64,000 nt of DNA from Lacicoccus halitifaciens (GTDB taxonomy: Bacteria > Bacillota > Bacilli > Staphylococcales > Salinicoccaceae): assembly GCF_040544485.1 (NCBI RefSeq), contig NZ_JBDZDV010000002.1, positions 352,531 to 416,530 of the forward strand. The letters are read 5' to 3'. Every line of letters begins with the position of its first letter. Positions within the stretch are counted from its first letter, which is position 1. Of this stretch, positions 17,274 through 25,747 are shown in pieces. Under the pieces are notes generated by a model. The model was not told where the DNA came from and searched no databases. It saw nothing but the letters and a program-made list of their open reading frames with translations. Both the position numbers and the translations under genes were made by a program.

Positions 17274-17645
17274 TTAGAATAACACCATGGATATATATAA
17301 TGTCAGGACCATGAAAAACATCGAAGAAGCGATCCCCGTGACCACTCCGGGAACAAGGATCGATCTTTTTGAAACGGAATTCCTGATCAAAAAGACTGCA
17401 GCAATCAGGCTGCTGATGAGCCAGAGGACCATGAATTGAAAAGTGACATCTTCAATGTTTGAGATGGATGACAAAAAGTCGCTGTAAGCGATATAAATAT
17501 AAAATGCGATCGCCAGCACCAGGATGATGGTACTGTATAAGTAATGGAAAAATGGCTCTTCCTTATTGATTGACTTCCTGACCCCGGCTGCGAGCAGATA
17601 AAGTCCGGCAGATGTGATTATGAATAATAATATGGCTAACAACAA
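17274..17645 (-). CDS. Small four-helix membrane protein, function unknown
   Basis: 123 residues with four predicted membrane helices (about 1-20, 38-55, 70-88, 98-122) and short charged loops. The start is TTG, preceded by AAGAGGTG. I recognise no family. Standing alone between two terminators, it gives no contextual clue. Confidence 0.6.
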   Translation of the reverse strand: MLLAILLFIITSAGLYLLAAGVRKSINKEEPFFHYLYSTIILVLAIAFYIYIAYSDFLSSISNIEDVTFQFMVLWLISSLIAAVFLIRNSVSKRSILVPGVVTGIASSMFFMVLTLYISMVLF

Positions 17646-17770
17646 AACACCTCTTATATGCTAAAAGTTCCTTACTTTAAATGATATCTTATCCGGAGAT
17701 AAACTTCAGGGAGGATATCCATTCTTTTATGAACGATATATGACGTTTCATCTCTGGACACCGGTGCATT

Positions 17771-17806
17771 AAAGAAGCATCCATACAATTCTATGGATGC
17801 TTCTTT
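17771..17806 (-). terminator. Terminator of the sulP-usp operon
   Basis: 15-bp perfect stem AAAGAAGCATCCATA and its complement, six-base loop, just past the usp stop. Confidence 0.82.
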
Positions 17807-17811
17807 AATGA

Positions 17812-18216
17812 TTATTTGACGATCATGACAGGGGCGTTTACGCGTTTGGCGACTTTGTGGCTGACACCCCCCATGACCATTTCCTGAAGGGTGTTCAGTC
17901 CCCTGCTGCCGAGGACGACGACACCATAACTGCCTGCATTTGCGAAATCGACGACCGTCTGTGCCGGCGTACCATGCTCGAACTTTATCTTGTACGTGAC
18001 ATCATTTTCATCATAAAGGGCGATGATATCGGAGAGTTTCGCCTTCCTGTTGAAGGTGCTGCCTTCCCCGTGAAGCACTTCATCTTTTGAATCCTCCGCG
18101 TCGATGACATTGAGGATCGTCACCGTGGTGCCCTCCCCGATGAAGTTCAGCGTCTGCTGTGCTGCCCTGTAACTGTTGTCCGAACCGTCTGCTGCAAGTA
18201 AAATTGACTGATACAT
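17812..18216 (-). CDS. Universal stress protein (UspA family)
   Basis: Protein of 134 residues with the UspA alpha/beta fold. It opens YQSILLAADGSDNS and ends with the ATP-binding signature GSRG...GGVSHKV, then PVMIVK. The second of two close ATGs (18216) is preferred, because AGGAGG is nine bases before it and only three before the first. Its ribosome site abuts the stop of the transporter gene, so the two are cotranscribed. Some SulP transporters carry a fused Usp domain, so a regulatory partnership is plausible but unproven. Confidence 0.85.
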   Translation of the reverse strand: MYQSILLAADGSDNSYRAAQQTLNFIGEGTTVTILNVIDAEDSKDEVLHGEGSTFNRKAKLSDIIALYDENDVTYKIKFEHGTPAQTVVDFANAGSYGVVVLGSRGLNTLQEMVMGGVSHKVAKRVNAPVMIVK

Positions 18217-18231
18217 TTTCATCTTCCTCCT

Positions 18232-19683
18232 TTATGTGAGGTGCTGTTCATTGAGCTGGCTGAGTTCTTTGACGATTTTCCGGCTGTCTTTATTCATTTG
18301 GCTGACATAAACGGTATTCCCTTTTTCTTCGAACTTCCTGACGATGGTGTCGACTGCATCGACTGCCGAATCATCCCATAGATGGGCGCCTCCAAAATCG
18401 AGATGTATATCTTTATCATACTTTTGGAACTCGATTTGTTCAATCGTCGTATCGATGGAAGCGAAAAAGATCTGGCCGACGAAGCGGAGTGTGATTGCAT
18501 CGGCCGTCTCTTCAAGATGCACATCCACTTTTGAAATTTTCGTCGCGAAGAACAATGCACTGAATATGACACCGGCGACGACTCCAATGGCAAGGTTGTC
18601 CGTCACGAGGACGATGAGCACCGTGATCACCATAACGAAGGCGTCCGTCCTTGGGGCTTTTGCCATGAACCGGAAAGAACCCCAGTCGAATGTGCCGATG
18701 GAGACCATGACCATGATGCCTGCTAAGATCGGCATCGGGATCTGCACGACCCATTCCCCAAGGACGATGATCATGAACATCAATACGACACCGGCTGTGA
18801 ATGTCGACAGCCTGGTCGTTGCACCGGATCTCACGTTGATGACCGACTGGCCGATCATTGCACAGCCCCCCATGCCGCCGAAGAAACCTGTGACGAAGTT
18901 CGCGATGCCCTGTCCGCGGGATTCCCTGTTTTTACTGCTGTATGTGTCTGTCGCATTATCGACGATGCGTGCAGTCAATAAAGTCTCGACAAGCCCCACG
19001 ACCGCCATGGACAATGAAAAAGGCAGTATGATCATGAGTGTTTCCATGGTGAACGGCACATCCGGGATGAAGAAGCTCGGAAGCGACCGTTCGATCGTAC
19101 CGAGGTCGCCGACCGTACCCACATTGGCACCGAAGGCGATATAGATGCCGGTCAGCACCACAAGCGCAATCAGCGGTGCCGGAATCTTCTTGAAGAAACG
19201 CGGCAATATATATAAAATCAACAATGTAGCGATCAGGTAGATATATGTATCTATCGAGATGCCGAAAATATGTTCAAGCTGCGACATGAAGATCATGATG
19301 GCCAGTGCATTGACGAAACCGATCATGACAGAGTTCGGGATGAATTTCATCAGCTTCCCGACTTTGAGTATGCCGAGTATAATCTGTATGACACCCATCA
19401 GAATCGTGGCGGCAAGCAGATAATCGACGCCGTATTCACTGACCAGCGGCACGACCAGGAGTGCGATCGCCCCTGTCGCTGCGGAAATCATCGCAGGGCG
19501 TCCGCCGACGAACGAGATGATCACTGCAATAAGGAATGACGCATACAGTCCGACCATTGGATCGACCCCTGCAATGATCGAGAAGGCGATGGCTTCCGGA
19601 ATCAGGGCGAGTGCAACGACGATTCCGGCCATTATATTGGTGCCCGGATCGGTCAGCCACTCCCTTTTAAACTTTTCTACCAT
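18232..19683 (-). CDS. SulP-family anion transporter with STAS domain
   Basis: Membrane transporter of 483 residues. A long helical domain (about 12-14 helices, residues 15-385) is followed by a STAS domain (about 395-475, including LDFGGAHLWDDSAVDAVD). SulP proteins carry sulfate, bicarbonate or dicarboxylates, and sequence does not decide which. AGGAAGTG precedes the ATG. TATAAT on the minus strand (19723-19728) with an adjoining TGACT-AA-AGTCA palindrome (19712-19723) may be its promoter and an operator. It is first in a two-gene unit with usp. Confidence 0.88.
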   Translation of the reverse strand: MVEKFKREWLTDPGTNIMAGIVVALALIPEAIAFSIIAGVDPMVGLYASFLIAVIISFVGGRPAMISAATGAIALLVVPLVSEYGVDYLLAATILMGVIQIILGILKVGKLMKFIPNSVMIGFVNALAIMIFMSQLEHIFGISIDTYIYLIATLLILYILPRFFKKIPAPLIALVVLTGIYIAFGANVGTVGDLGTIERSLPSFFIPDVPFTMETLMIILPFSLSMAVVGLVETLLTARIVDNATDTYSSKNRESRGQGIANFVTGFFGGMGGCAMIGQSVINVRSGATTRLSTFTAGVVLMFMIIVLGEWVVQIPMPILAGIMVMVSIGTFDWGSFRFMAKAPRTDAFVMVITVLIVLVTDNLAIGVVAGVIFSALFFATKISKVDVHLEETADAITLRFVGQIFFASIDTTIEQIEFQKYDKDIHLDFGGAHLWDDSAVDAVDTIVRKFEEKGNTVYVSQMNKDSRKIVKELSQLNEQHLT

Positions 19684-19813
19684 AATTTAATACACTTCCT
19701 ACTCTATAAATTGACTAAAGTCATTATAGCAGAAAAGTTTCATATGTATACCCCTTTTTGAGAAAAGCATGATGCAGTCATGTTATAATATTGTAAAGAC
19801 TGGAGGCCTTCCG

Positions 19814-20353
19814 ATGAAATACGGATACATAAGACCTGTTGAATTATATGACGATGTTGAAGGTCAGAAGAAAAAAATCCTTGAATATACCGGGCATCTG
19901 TTCATTGAAGCACATGCCGACAATAAAAAGAGGACGGCACTTGAAGAGCTGCTGGAGACACTGGAGGACGGCGATGAATTATTTGTCACCGATTTTTGCG
20001 TCCTTGCGGATTCAACGAAACAGCTTGTCGATATCATCGACTCATGTATGGATAAATCCGTGAAGATACGCATACTCAACCCCGATATTCTGGTGGATGC
20101 CGGGACTCAGTACAGTTTCCAGAAAATCCTGAACGAAATCTCCAACTTCCAGAGCGATGCCGTGAAGTTCAGGACACAGTTGGGTGTGAGCAAGGCAATC
20201 AAAGACGGCAAAAAGATGGGACGGCCGAGACGGAGCGATGACAATATAAAGAAAGCCGTCGAAATGTACATGTCGAAGCAGTATACGCTTGATGAAATCA
20301 AGGAGAAAACGAACATCAGCAGAGCGACACTATACAGGCACCTGGAAAGCTGA
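19814..20353 (+). CDS. Serine-recombinase homologue lacking catalytic residues, with C-terminal HTH
   Basis: 179 residues with resolvase/invertase architecture: N-terminal fold starting MKYGYIRPVE, a long E-helix region ending KDGKKMGRPRR, and a Hin-type helix-turn-helix (YTLDEIKEKTNISRATLYRHLES). Active enzymes begin GYxRVS with the nucleophilic serine; here the aligned position is Val. The usual DRLGR arginines are replaced by a segment reading DFCVLADS. Recombination is therefore unlikely, and DNA binding is. GGAGG lies seven bases before the ATG. It is 31 bases upstream of the GntR gene with no terminator between, so both probably share a transcript in front of the lactate genes. Confidence 0.8.
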   Translation: MKYGYIRPVELYDDVEGQKKKILEYTGHLFIEAHADNKKRTALEELLETLEDGDELFVTDFCVLADSTKQLVDIIDSCMDKSVKIRILNPDILVDAGTQYSFQKILNEISNFQSDAVKFRTQLGVSKAIKDGKKMGRPRRSDDNIKKAVEMYMSKQYTLDEIKEKTNISRATLYRHLES

Positions 20354-20384
20354 ACACCATATCAAGACTATCGGAAGTGATCGG

Positions 20385-21074
20385 ATGAGCATTAAGAGAA
20401 AGAAGATATACGAGGAAATCGTCGATATCATACTGGAAGATATAAAATCAGGTGAGTTGGAACCGGGTGACCGGCTGCCCTCCATCACCGACATGGCCAA
20501 GGCGCATCAAGTATCTTCAGCTTCTGTCAGGGAAGCCTTGAACAGTCTCCGGGTGATGGATGTCATCGAGGTAAAGCATGGCCAGGGCTCGTTCATCAAA
20601 CAGAAGATGCCGCTCGGTTTTGAACAGAATTTTGAAATCATCACACGTGCGGATATAGAAAATCTGCTGGAACTGAGAAAAATCATAGAAGTGGGATGCG
20701 CGAGGACTGCAGCCCGGAAAGTGGATGAGTCAGGACTCGGGAAAATCAAAGCGGCCCTTGATAAAATGCCGACGGCCCTTGAGAATAATGAACTCGGCGA
20801 GCAGGCGGATTATGAATTCCATATCAGCATAGCGGAAGCAACAGGTAATCCCCTCCTGGTCAGCCTGCTTGAAGATGTCTCGGAAACGATGCTCCGCACG
20901 ATGAAGGAAACACGGCGGATCTGGCTCTATGAAGGCCATAAATCCATTGAAAAAATTCATAATGAGCATAAGCTGATCTATGAAGCGATCAGAGCCGGCA
21001 GTGATGAAGCGGCTGCCGGCCATATGTACGACCACCTCCAAGGGGTGGAGGAATTATTATTGAAGCATTATTGA
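20385..21074 (+). CDS. GntR-family regulator, FadR/LldR subgroup
   Basis: Protein of 229 residues. The N-terminal winged helix (about 8-75) includes LEPGDRLPSITDMAKAHQVS and VREALNSLRVM. The C-terminal FCD helical domain (about 95-225) has ELRKIIEVGCARTAA, the DYEFHISIAEATGN metal/ligand motif and HKLIYEAI. Lactate-responsive LldR regulators belong here. GGAAG seven bases before ATG supports the start over a longer frame overlapping the preceding gene. It directly precedes lctP, whose promoter carries a 19-bp palindrome that this protein probably binds. Confidence 0.87.
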   Translation: MSIKRKKIYEEIVDIILEDIKSGELEPGDRLPSITDMAKAHQVSSASVREALNSLRVMDVIEVKHGQGSFIKQKMPLGFEQNFEIITRADIENLLELRKIIEVGCARTAARKVDESGLGKIKAALDKMPTALENNELGEQADYEFHISIAEATGNPLLVSLLEDVSETMLRTMKETRRIWLYEGHKSIEKIHNEHKLIYEAIRAGSDEAAAGHMYDHLQGVEELLLKHY

Positions 21075-21096
21075 AGAGGCCGGGGCCTCTTCTTTC
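21073..21096 (+). terminator. Terminator after the GntR gene
   Basis: Stem GAAGAGGC/GCCTCTTC, loop CGGG, followed by TTTCTTAT; it overlaps the stop codon. It implies that lctP relies on its own promoter. Confidence 0.65.
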
Positions 21097-21136
21097 TTAT
21101 ATTTGACTGAAGATTCGTAAAACCTTCCAAAAGCCC

Positions 21137-21165
21137 TTGACAATCAGAAAGCGGTTACATATACT
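21137..21165 (+). promoter_or_regulatory. Sigma-A promoter of lctP-lqo
   Basis: TTGACA (21137-21142), 17-base spacer, TATACT (21160-21165). Confidence 0.82.
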
Positions 21166-21177
21166 GTCGTTATATCT

Positions 21178-21196
21178 CTAGTCATCAGATGACTAG
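21178..21196. promoter_or_regulatory. Palindromic operator downstream of the lctP promoter
   Basis: CTAGTCATCAGATGACTAG is a perfect palindrome with 9-bp arms around one base. It starts 12 bases after the -10 box, where a bound repressor would block initiation. The GntR product encoded just upstream is the natural candidate. Confidence 0.75.
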
Positions 21197-21225
21197 ATGT
21201 CATGTGGAACAAAGGGGGAATTTTC

Positions 21226-22980
21226 ATGCTGGTGCTTTTAAGTCTTTTGCCGATCCTATCGATCTTCTTCTTCCTGGTCATCCTGAGATGGCCGGCTAAG
21301 AAAGGGATGCTTTACAGTTTCATCATTACAATCCTGATCGCCTTCTTCGGCTGGCAGATGGGCGTCATTGAAATCGCGGCGGCCTCTTTCAAAGGGGTGA
21401 TGACTGCCCTTGAAGTCGGCGTCATAGTATTCGGTGCAGTGCTGCTGCTCAATATGATGAAAGTGAGCGGTGCCGTCGACACCATCCGGTCTTCATTCAC
21501 GAGCATCTCACCTGACCGGCGGGTCCAGGCGATCATCGTTGCATGGCTGTTCGGAACGTTTCTGGAAGGTGCGGCAGGATGGGGTGCACCTGCGACCATC
21601 GTCGGGCCGCTTCTGATCGCACTTGGTTTCCCGGCGCTTGCAGCCGTCATCATCGCGCTCATGCTGCAGTCCACTCCGGTATCCTACGGTGCAGTGGGCA
21701 CACCGATACTGGTCGGCGTCAACACGAGCCTTGAAAACCAGCCGGTGGTGAATGAACATCTGAGCAGCGGAGGGATTGAACTGTCCACTTTCATCTTTGA
21801 TGTCGGTGCCCAGGTATCCATATTCCATGCGATGGTCGGCCTGTTCATTCCGCTCTTCATGTCAGCCATGCTGACGCGGTTCTTTGGGAAGAACAAGAGC
21901 TTCATGGAAGGTCTGGCAGTGTGGCCGTTTGCGATTTTTGCAGGTCTCGCGTTCGTGGTGCCCTACTCGCTTACGGCAAATTTCCTCGGACCGGAATTCC
22001 CTTCATTGATAGGCGGGCTCGTCGGCATGCTGATCGTCATCCCGCTTGCCAGAAAAGGGTTCCTGATGCCGAAGGAGACGTTCGAGTTTCAATCGCAGGA
22101 CAAATGGCCCAAGTCCTGGTTGAGTGACATTACAAGTGAAGCGGCGGCGTCCCGCAACATTTCAATGATGAAAGCATGGCTGCCCTACGTCCTGGTGGCA
22201 CTGCTCCTCGTCGTTACAAGGATCGAAGCACTCGGCCTGAGGGCAATCGTTTCTGCGTGGCAGGTGACGTTTGATGACATATTGGGGACCGGGATTACAC
22301 ACAGCTTATCACCGTTGATGATTCCGGGGGTGGTGTTCATCCTGGTCGCCGTTGCAACCGGATTCCTGCATAAAGTGGACTACAAAGGGATGGGCAGTGC
22401 ATTCAAAGTATCGTGGAAGACGATCCTTTCAGCCATGGCCGCCCTCATCGTGTCGGTGCCGCTCGTCCAGGTCTTCATCAATTCAGGGATCAACGAAGCC
22501 GGCTATGAATCAATGCCATTGGTTCTCGCCCATGCAGCCGCAACATTATTCGGTGACGGCTGGCCGCTGGTCGCTCCTGCCATCGGCGCGCTCGGCGCAT
22601 TTGCAGCAGGGAGCAACACGGTCAGCAACATGATGTTCGGACTGTTCCAGTTCGGCGTGGCGGACCAGATCAATGTCAGCCCGCTCGTCATCGTCTCGCT
22701 TCAGGCGGTCGGCGGCGCAGCAGGCAATATGATCTGTGTGCATAACGTGGTGGCGGCGAGTGCGGCGGTCGGTCTGATCGGCAAGGAGGGCTCCATCATC
22801 GCCAAGCTGCTGATACCGACGGCATTCTATATCATTTTCGCCGGGGCGATCGGCTATGTGTGGATCAACGGCATCAGCTTCAACGCCGGTTCCCTCATCA
22901 TTGCAGCGATCCTCCTAACAATCATCAGCGGGATACTTTATTCTTATAAAAGCTTAAGGGAAAATAAAGAAATGCTTTAA
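21226..22980 (+). CDS. lctP: L-lactate permease
   Basis: Secondary transporter of 584 residues, LldP/LctP family, with about 13-14 membrane helices. Typical segments are FLEGAAGWGAPATIVGPLL, TPVSYGAVGTP and GSNTVSNMMFGLFQ. AAAGGGGGA before the ATG at 21226 decides the start; an in-frame ATG at 21202 lacks a ribosome site. Its TAA is followed by the lqo gene after 18 bases. The pair makes a lactate import and oxidation unit, as with lctP and mqo2/lqo in S. aureus. Confidence 0.92.
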   Translation: MLVLLSLLPILSIFFFLVILRWPAKKGMLYSFIITILIAFFGWQMGVIEIAAASFKGVMTALEVGVIVFGAVLLLNMMKVSGAVDTIRSSFTSISPDRRVQAIIVAWLFGTFLEGAAGWGAPATIVGPLLIALGFPALAAVIIALMLQSTPVSYGAVGTPILVGVNTSLENQPVVNEHLSSGGIELSTFIFDVGAQVSIFHAMVGLFIPLFMSAMLTRFFGKNKSFMEGLAVWPFAIFAGLAFVVPYSLTANFLGPEFPSLIGGLVGMLIVIPLARKGFLMPKETFEFQSQDKWPKSWLSDITSEAAASRNISMMKAWLPYVLVALLLVVTRIEALGLRAIVSAWQVTFDDILGTGITHSLSPLMIPGVVFILVAVATGFLHKVDYKGMGSAFKVSWKTILSAMAALIVSVPLVQVFINSGINEAGYESMPLVLAHAAATLFGDGWPLVAPAIGALGAFAAGSNTVSNMMFGLFQFGVADQINVSPLVIVSLQAVGGAAGNMICVHNVVAASAAVGLIGKEGSIIAKLLIPTAFYIIFAGAIGYVWINGISFNAGSLIIAAILLTIISGILYSYKSLRENKEML

Positions 22981-22998
22981 ATGGAAGGAAGACTGGTT

Positions 22999-24483
22999 AT
23001 GAATAATACGGATTCGAAAAAAGTCATATTGATCGGTGCAGGCATCATGAGTGCGACATTCGGCTCATTCCTGAAGGAAATCGAGCCCGGCTGGAATATT
23101 AAGCTCTTTGAACGGCTGGATGCACCGGCCATGGAAAGCTCGCACGGCCAGAACAATGCCGGCACCGGCCATGCGGCGTTATGTGAACTGAACTATACGG
23201 TCGAGCAGCCGGACGGCTCTGTGGATATCGAGAAGGCGAAGGAAATCAATGAGCAATTTGAGGTGTCACTCCAATTCTGGTCGTACCTGGTGAGGAACGG
23301 ACGCATCGATGATCCGGAGTCGTTCATCCGTCCCCTTCCCCATATCAGTTTCGTATACGGGGAGGATAATGTGAATTTCCTGAAGAAGCGTTATGAGGCA
23401 CTCTCCCCCCTGTCTATGTTTGCAGGCATGGAATATTCGGAGGACCACTCACGGCTGGCTGAATGGATGCCTTTGATGATGGAAGGGCGTGATCCGGGCG
23501 AACGCGTTGCTGCAAGCAGAATGGACGGGGGCACCGATGTGAACTTCGGTGAACTGACCCGGAAGATGATTCAGGATTTAAGCGGGCATAAGAATGCCGA
23601 AGTCCATTACAGACAAGAAGTGGTTGATTTCAGGCAGCGGGATAATTCACAGTGGGAAGTGAAAGTGCGTAATCTTGAAGATGGCAGCATCGAGTACCAT
23701 GTGGCGGATCATATTTTCATCGGTGCGGGCGGCCATGCAATCCCCCTTCTGCAGAAGACGGGCATCCCGGAAAGCAGGCAGCTCGGCGGGTTCCCGATCA
23801 GCGGGACGTTCCTGGTATGCAACAATCCTGATGTCGTCGAGCGGCATGACGCGAAAGTGTACGGAAAAGAACCGAAGGGCACGCCGCCGATGACCGTCCC
23901 CCACCTGGACAGACGGTATCTTGAGGATAAGACGAGCCTGTTGTTCGGCCCTTTTGCAGCGATCGGACCGAAGTTCCTGAAGGCAGGTTCGAATACGGAC
24001 CTGTTCAAATCAATCAAGTCCAATAACGTATTGACGCTGTTGTCCGCCGGGGCGAAAAACCTGCCGCTGGTCAAATATTCCATCCAGCAGGTCATGATGG
24101 ATAAGGAAGACCGTATGAAAGAGCTCCGTAAATTCGTGCCCGATGCAAAAGATGAAGACTGGGATCTCCATGTGGCCGGGAAACGGGTGCAGGTCATCAA
24201 GGATACGGAAGAGCATGGCCGCGGCTACATCCAGTTCGGCACGGAAGTCGTCCATTCGGAAGACAACACCGTCATCGCACTGCTCGGTGAGTCCCCGGGC
24301 GCCTCAGTATCGGTATCAACGGCGCTTGAAGTTTTTGAAAGGAGCTTCCCGGACCATATTGGAAAATGGACGCCAAGGATACAGGAGATCATCCCCTCCT
24401 ACGGCCATTCTTTAATAGAGGACAGCACTTTATTGAAACAAATCCGGAAATCGACCGCCGGGGATCTGAACCTCGATCAATGA
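22999..24483 (+). CDS. lqo: Malate/L-lactate:quinone oxidoreductase (Mqo family, Lqo-like)
   Basis: FAD-dependent membrane-associated dehydrogenase of 494 residues feeding electrons to menaquinone. The FAD motif VILIGAGIMSATFG is followed by SSHGQNNAGTGHAALCELNYT, both typical of Mqo. By sequence alone malate and lactate cannot be told apart. Direct linkage to lactate permease favours lactate, as shown for the second Mqo of S. aureus. GGAAGGA before the ATG at 22999 is preferred to the in-frame ATG at 22981. Confidence 0.9.
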   Translation: MNNTDSKKVILIGAGIMSATFGSFLKEIEPGWNIKLFERLDAPAMESSHGQNNAGTGHAALCELNYTVEQPDGSVDIEKAKEINEQFEVSLQFWSYLVRNGRIDDPESFIRPLPHISFVYGEDNVNFLKKRYEALSPLSMFAGMEYSEDHSRLAEWMPLMMEGRDPGERVAASRMDGGTDVNFGELTRKMIQDLSGHKNAEVHYRQEVVDFRQRDNSQWEVKVRNLEDGSIEYHVADHIFIGAGGHAIPLLQKTGIPESRQLGGFPISGTFLVCNNPDVVERHDAKVYGKEPKGTPPMTVPHLDRRYLEDKTSLLFGPFAAIGPKFLKAGSNTDLFKSIKSNNVLTLLSAGAKNLPLVKYSIQQVMMDKEDRMKELRKFVPDAKDEDWDLHVAGKRVQVIKDTEEHGRGYIQFGTEVVHSEDNTVIALLGESPGASVSVSTALEVFERSFPDHIGKWTPRIQEIIPSYGHSLIEDSTLLKQIRKSTAGDLNLDQ

Positions 24484-24500
24484 ATCTATAAGACATAAGA

Positions 24501-24540
24501 AAACCCGTATCATCCGGAAAAGTCCGGCCGATACGGGTTT
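24501..24540. terminator. Bidirectional terminator between lqo and sceD-like gene
   Basis: 11-bp stem AAACCCGTATC/GATACGGGTTT with a smaller inner TCCGGAAAAGTCCGG hairpin. Confidence 0.82.
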
Positions 24541-24554
24541 ATTTCATGTGGATC

Positions 24555-25253
24555 TTACCACCAGTTGTTTGCGTTGCGGAATTCCATTGCTGCTTCAACA
24601 GAACCGTAGCGTTCTTCAGCATAATTGATCATGCCGGATGTCTGTTCTGCAACAGAGCCGGTGCCCCATGATTCTTTCGTCTGTCCAAGGCCTCTGTAGC
24701 CAAGTTCGTTGACTGCATCCGGATTGCCGCTGGATTCAGGCATGACGATGTTTTCCCACATTGCTTCAGTGCCGCCCGCTTCAAGGAACTGCGCCTTGGT
24801 GGAGCCGCTCTCTGCCGGTGCTGCAGACTGGCTGTCCTGTGCAGGCTGCTGTACAGTTTGTGCCGGTGCTTCCTGTGCCTCTTCCACCTGTGGCGCTTCC
24901 TGCGTCACTTCAACAGTTTCCTGTGCAGGCTGTTCCTGCTGGACAGGCGTCTCATTCACCTGAGGTGCAGGCTGTTCTGCAGCTTCAGGTTGTGCTGCGC
25001 CGTTGCCGTATGCCCAAGTGTAATTGACACCGTCGGATTTGAAGTCATAGTCGACATTGTTCAAGTTGAAATTGTAGTGGTACTCGCCTTCATGAAGCGG
25101 TGCATCGTCAAGTTCGCTTGAATGAGACTGCGCCATTTCAGCAAGTTCCTGTTTATTTATATTGTGCTCTGAAGCTTCTGCATCATCCGCTGCCGTAAAG
25201 CCGCCGATGCCCAGGCCAAGAGCTAAAGTTGTAGTCAGTATTGTTTTTTTCAT
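24555..25253 (-). CDS. SceD/IsaA-like lytic transglycosylase, secreted
   Basis: Exported cell-wall hydrolase of 232 residues. A signal peptide (about 1-30, ending near DAEASEHN) is followed by a short region resembling the staphylococcal IsaA/SceD N-terminus (YHYNFNLNNVDYDF), a Gln/Pro/Glu-rich linker (about 90-155), and a transglycosylase C-terminus containing MPESSGNPDAVNELGYRGLGQTK with the likely catalytic Glu. It cleaves peptidoglycan glycan strands in its family. TGGAGGA precedes the ATG at 25253. A WalR-type box lies about 170 bases upstream, matching the WalRK control known for isaA and sceD. Confidence 0.87.
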   Translation of the reverse strand: MKKTILTTTLALGLGIGGFTAADDAEASEHNINKQELAEMAQSHSSELDDAPLHEGEYHYNFNLNNVDYDFKSDGVNYTWAYGNGAAQPEAAEQPAPQVNETPVQQEQPAQETVEVTQEAPQVEEAQEAPAQTVQQPAQDSQSAAPAESGSTKAQFLEAGGTEAMWENIVMPESSGNPDAVNELGYRGLGQTKESWGTGSVAEQTSGMINYAEERYGSVEAAMEFRNANNWW

Positions 25254-25686
25254 AATTAAATTCCTCCAAAACATGATTTATCTCAAAGCTTATGGTTCAA
25301 ACTTTTGAGATAGATGTTTTCTTCCGGTCCTGCATTTCCAGGACATGACCCAATGTAACATGTAATGAGGCCCGGCAGGTTACAGTCCGGTGATAACGAG
25401 GTTACAATGACGTCATGTACTGTAATGCGGATGTAATGTGGAAAGTGTGGAACTTTAAAAAGCCGCCGCACGTTGATCTGTCTCTAAATGTACACCGTCC
25501 CTTCTTTTGAATAAAATCCTTAAAAATTATGTTGTAACTTCATATGCGCATCCAGTATAATCATATGTAAGCGCATTCAAAAATAGAGCGCGGGATTTTT
25601 ATTTGCATCTGGCTGTAAATGCTCTGTTGTCTTCATGTCCATGTCATCAGAAGCTAAAAATATAAGGACAACAAATTTGCAGAGTA
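25254..25686. other. Regulatory intergenic region between sceD-like gene and TAXI receptor
   Basis: About 430 bases with no gene. It is dotted with TGTAAY/TGTAAR hexamers (for example near 25354, 25361, 25421, 25432 and 25532) and ends at the receptor promoter. Nothing else is recognised. Confidence 0.5.
25421..25437 (+). promoter_or_regulatory. WalR (YycF) box
   Basis: TGTAAT-GCGGA-TGTAAT, an exact direct repeat with five-base spacing, fitting the WalR consensus TGTWAH-N5-TGTWAH. It probably controls the divergent sceD-like gene. Confidence 0.75.
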
Positions 25687-25715
25687 TTGACAATTTTTTG
25701 AAACAGGGATAAAAT
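25687..25715 (+). promoter_or_regulatory. Sigma-A promoter of the first TAXI-TRAP operon
   Basis: TTGACA (25687-25692), 17-base spacer, TAAAAT (25710-25715), 32 bases ahead of the receptor ATG. Confidence 0.75.
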
Positions 25716-25747
25716 TTCAATTAAGAACAAAAAAGGGGGATATAATT

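Noticed and set aside
19814..20353. Active mobile-element resolvase or invertase
   Set aside because: Catalytic serine and arginines are missing, and no inverted-repeat recombination sites or transposon genes are visible nearby.
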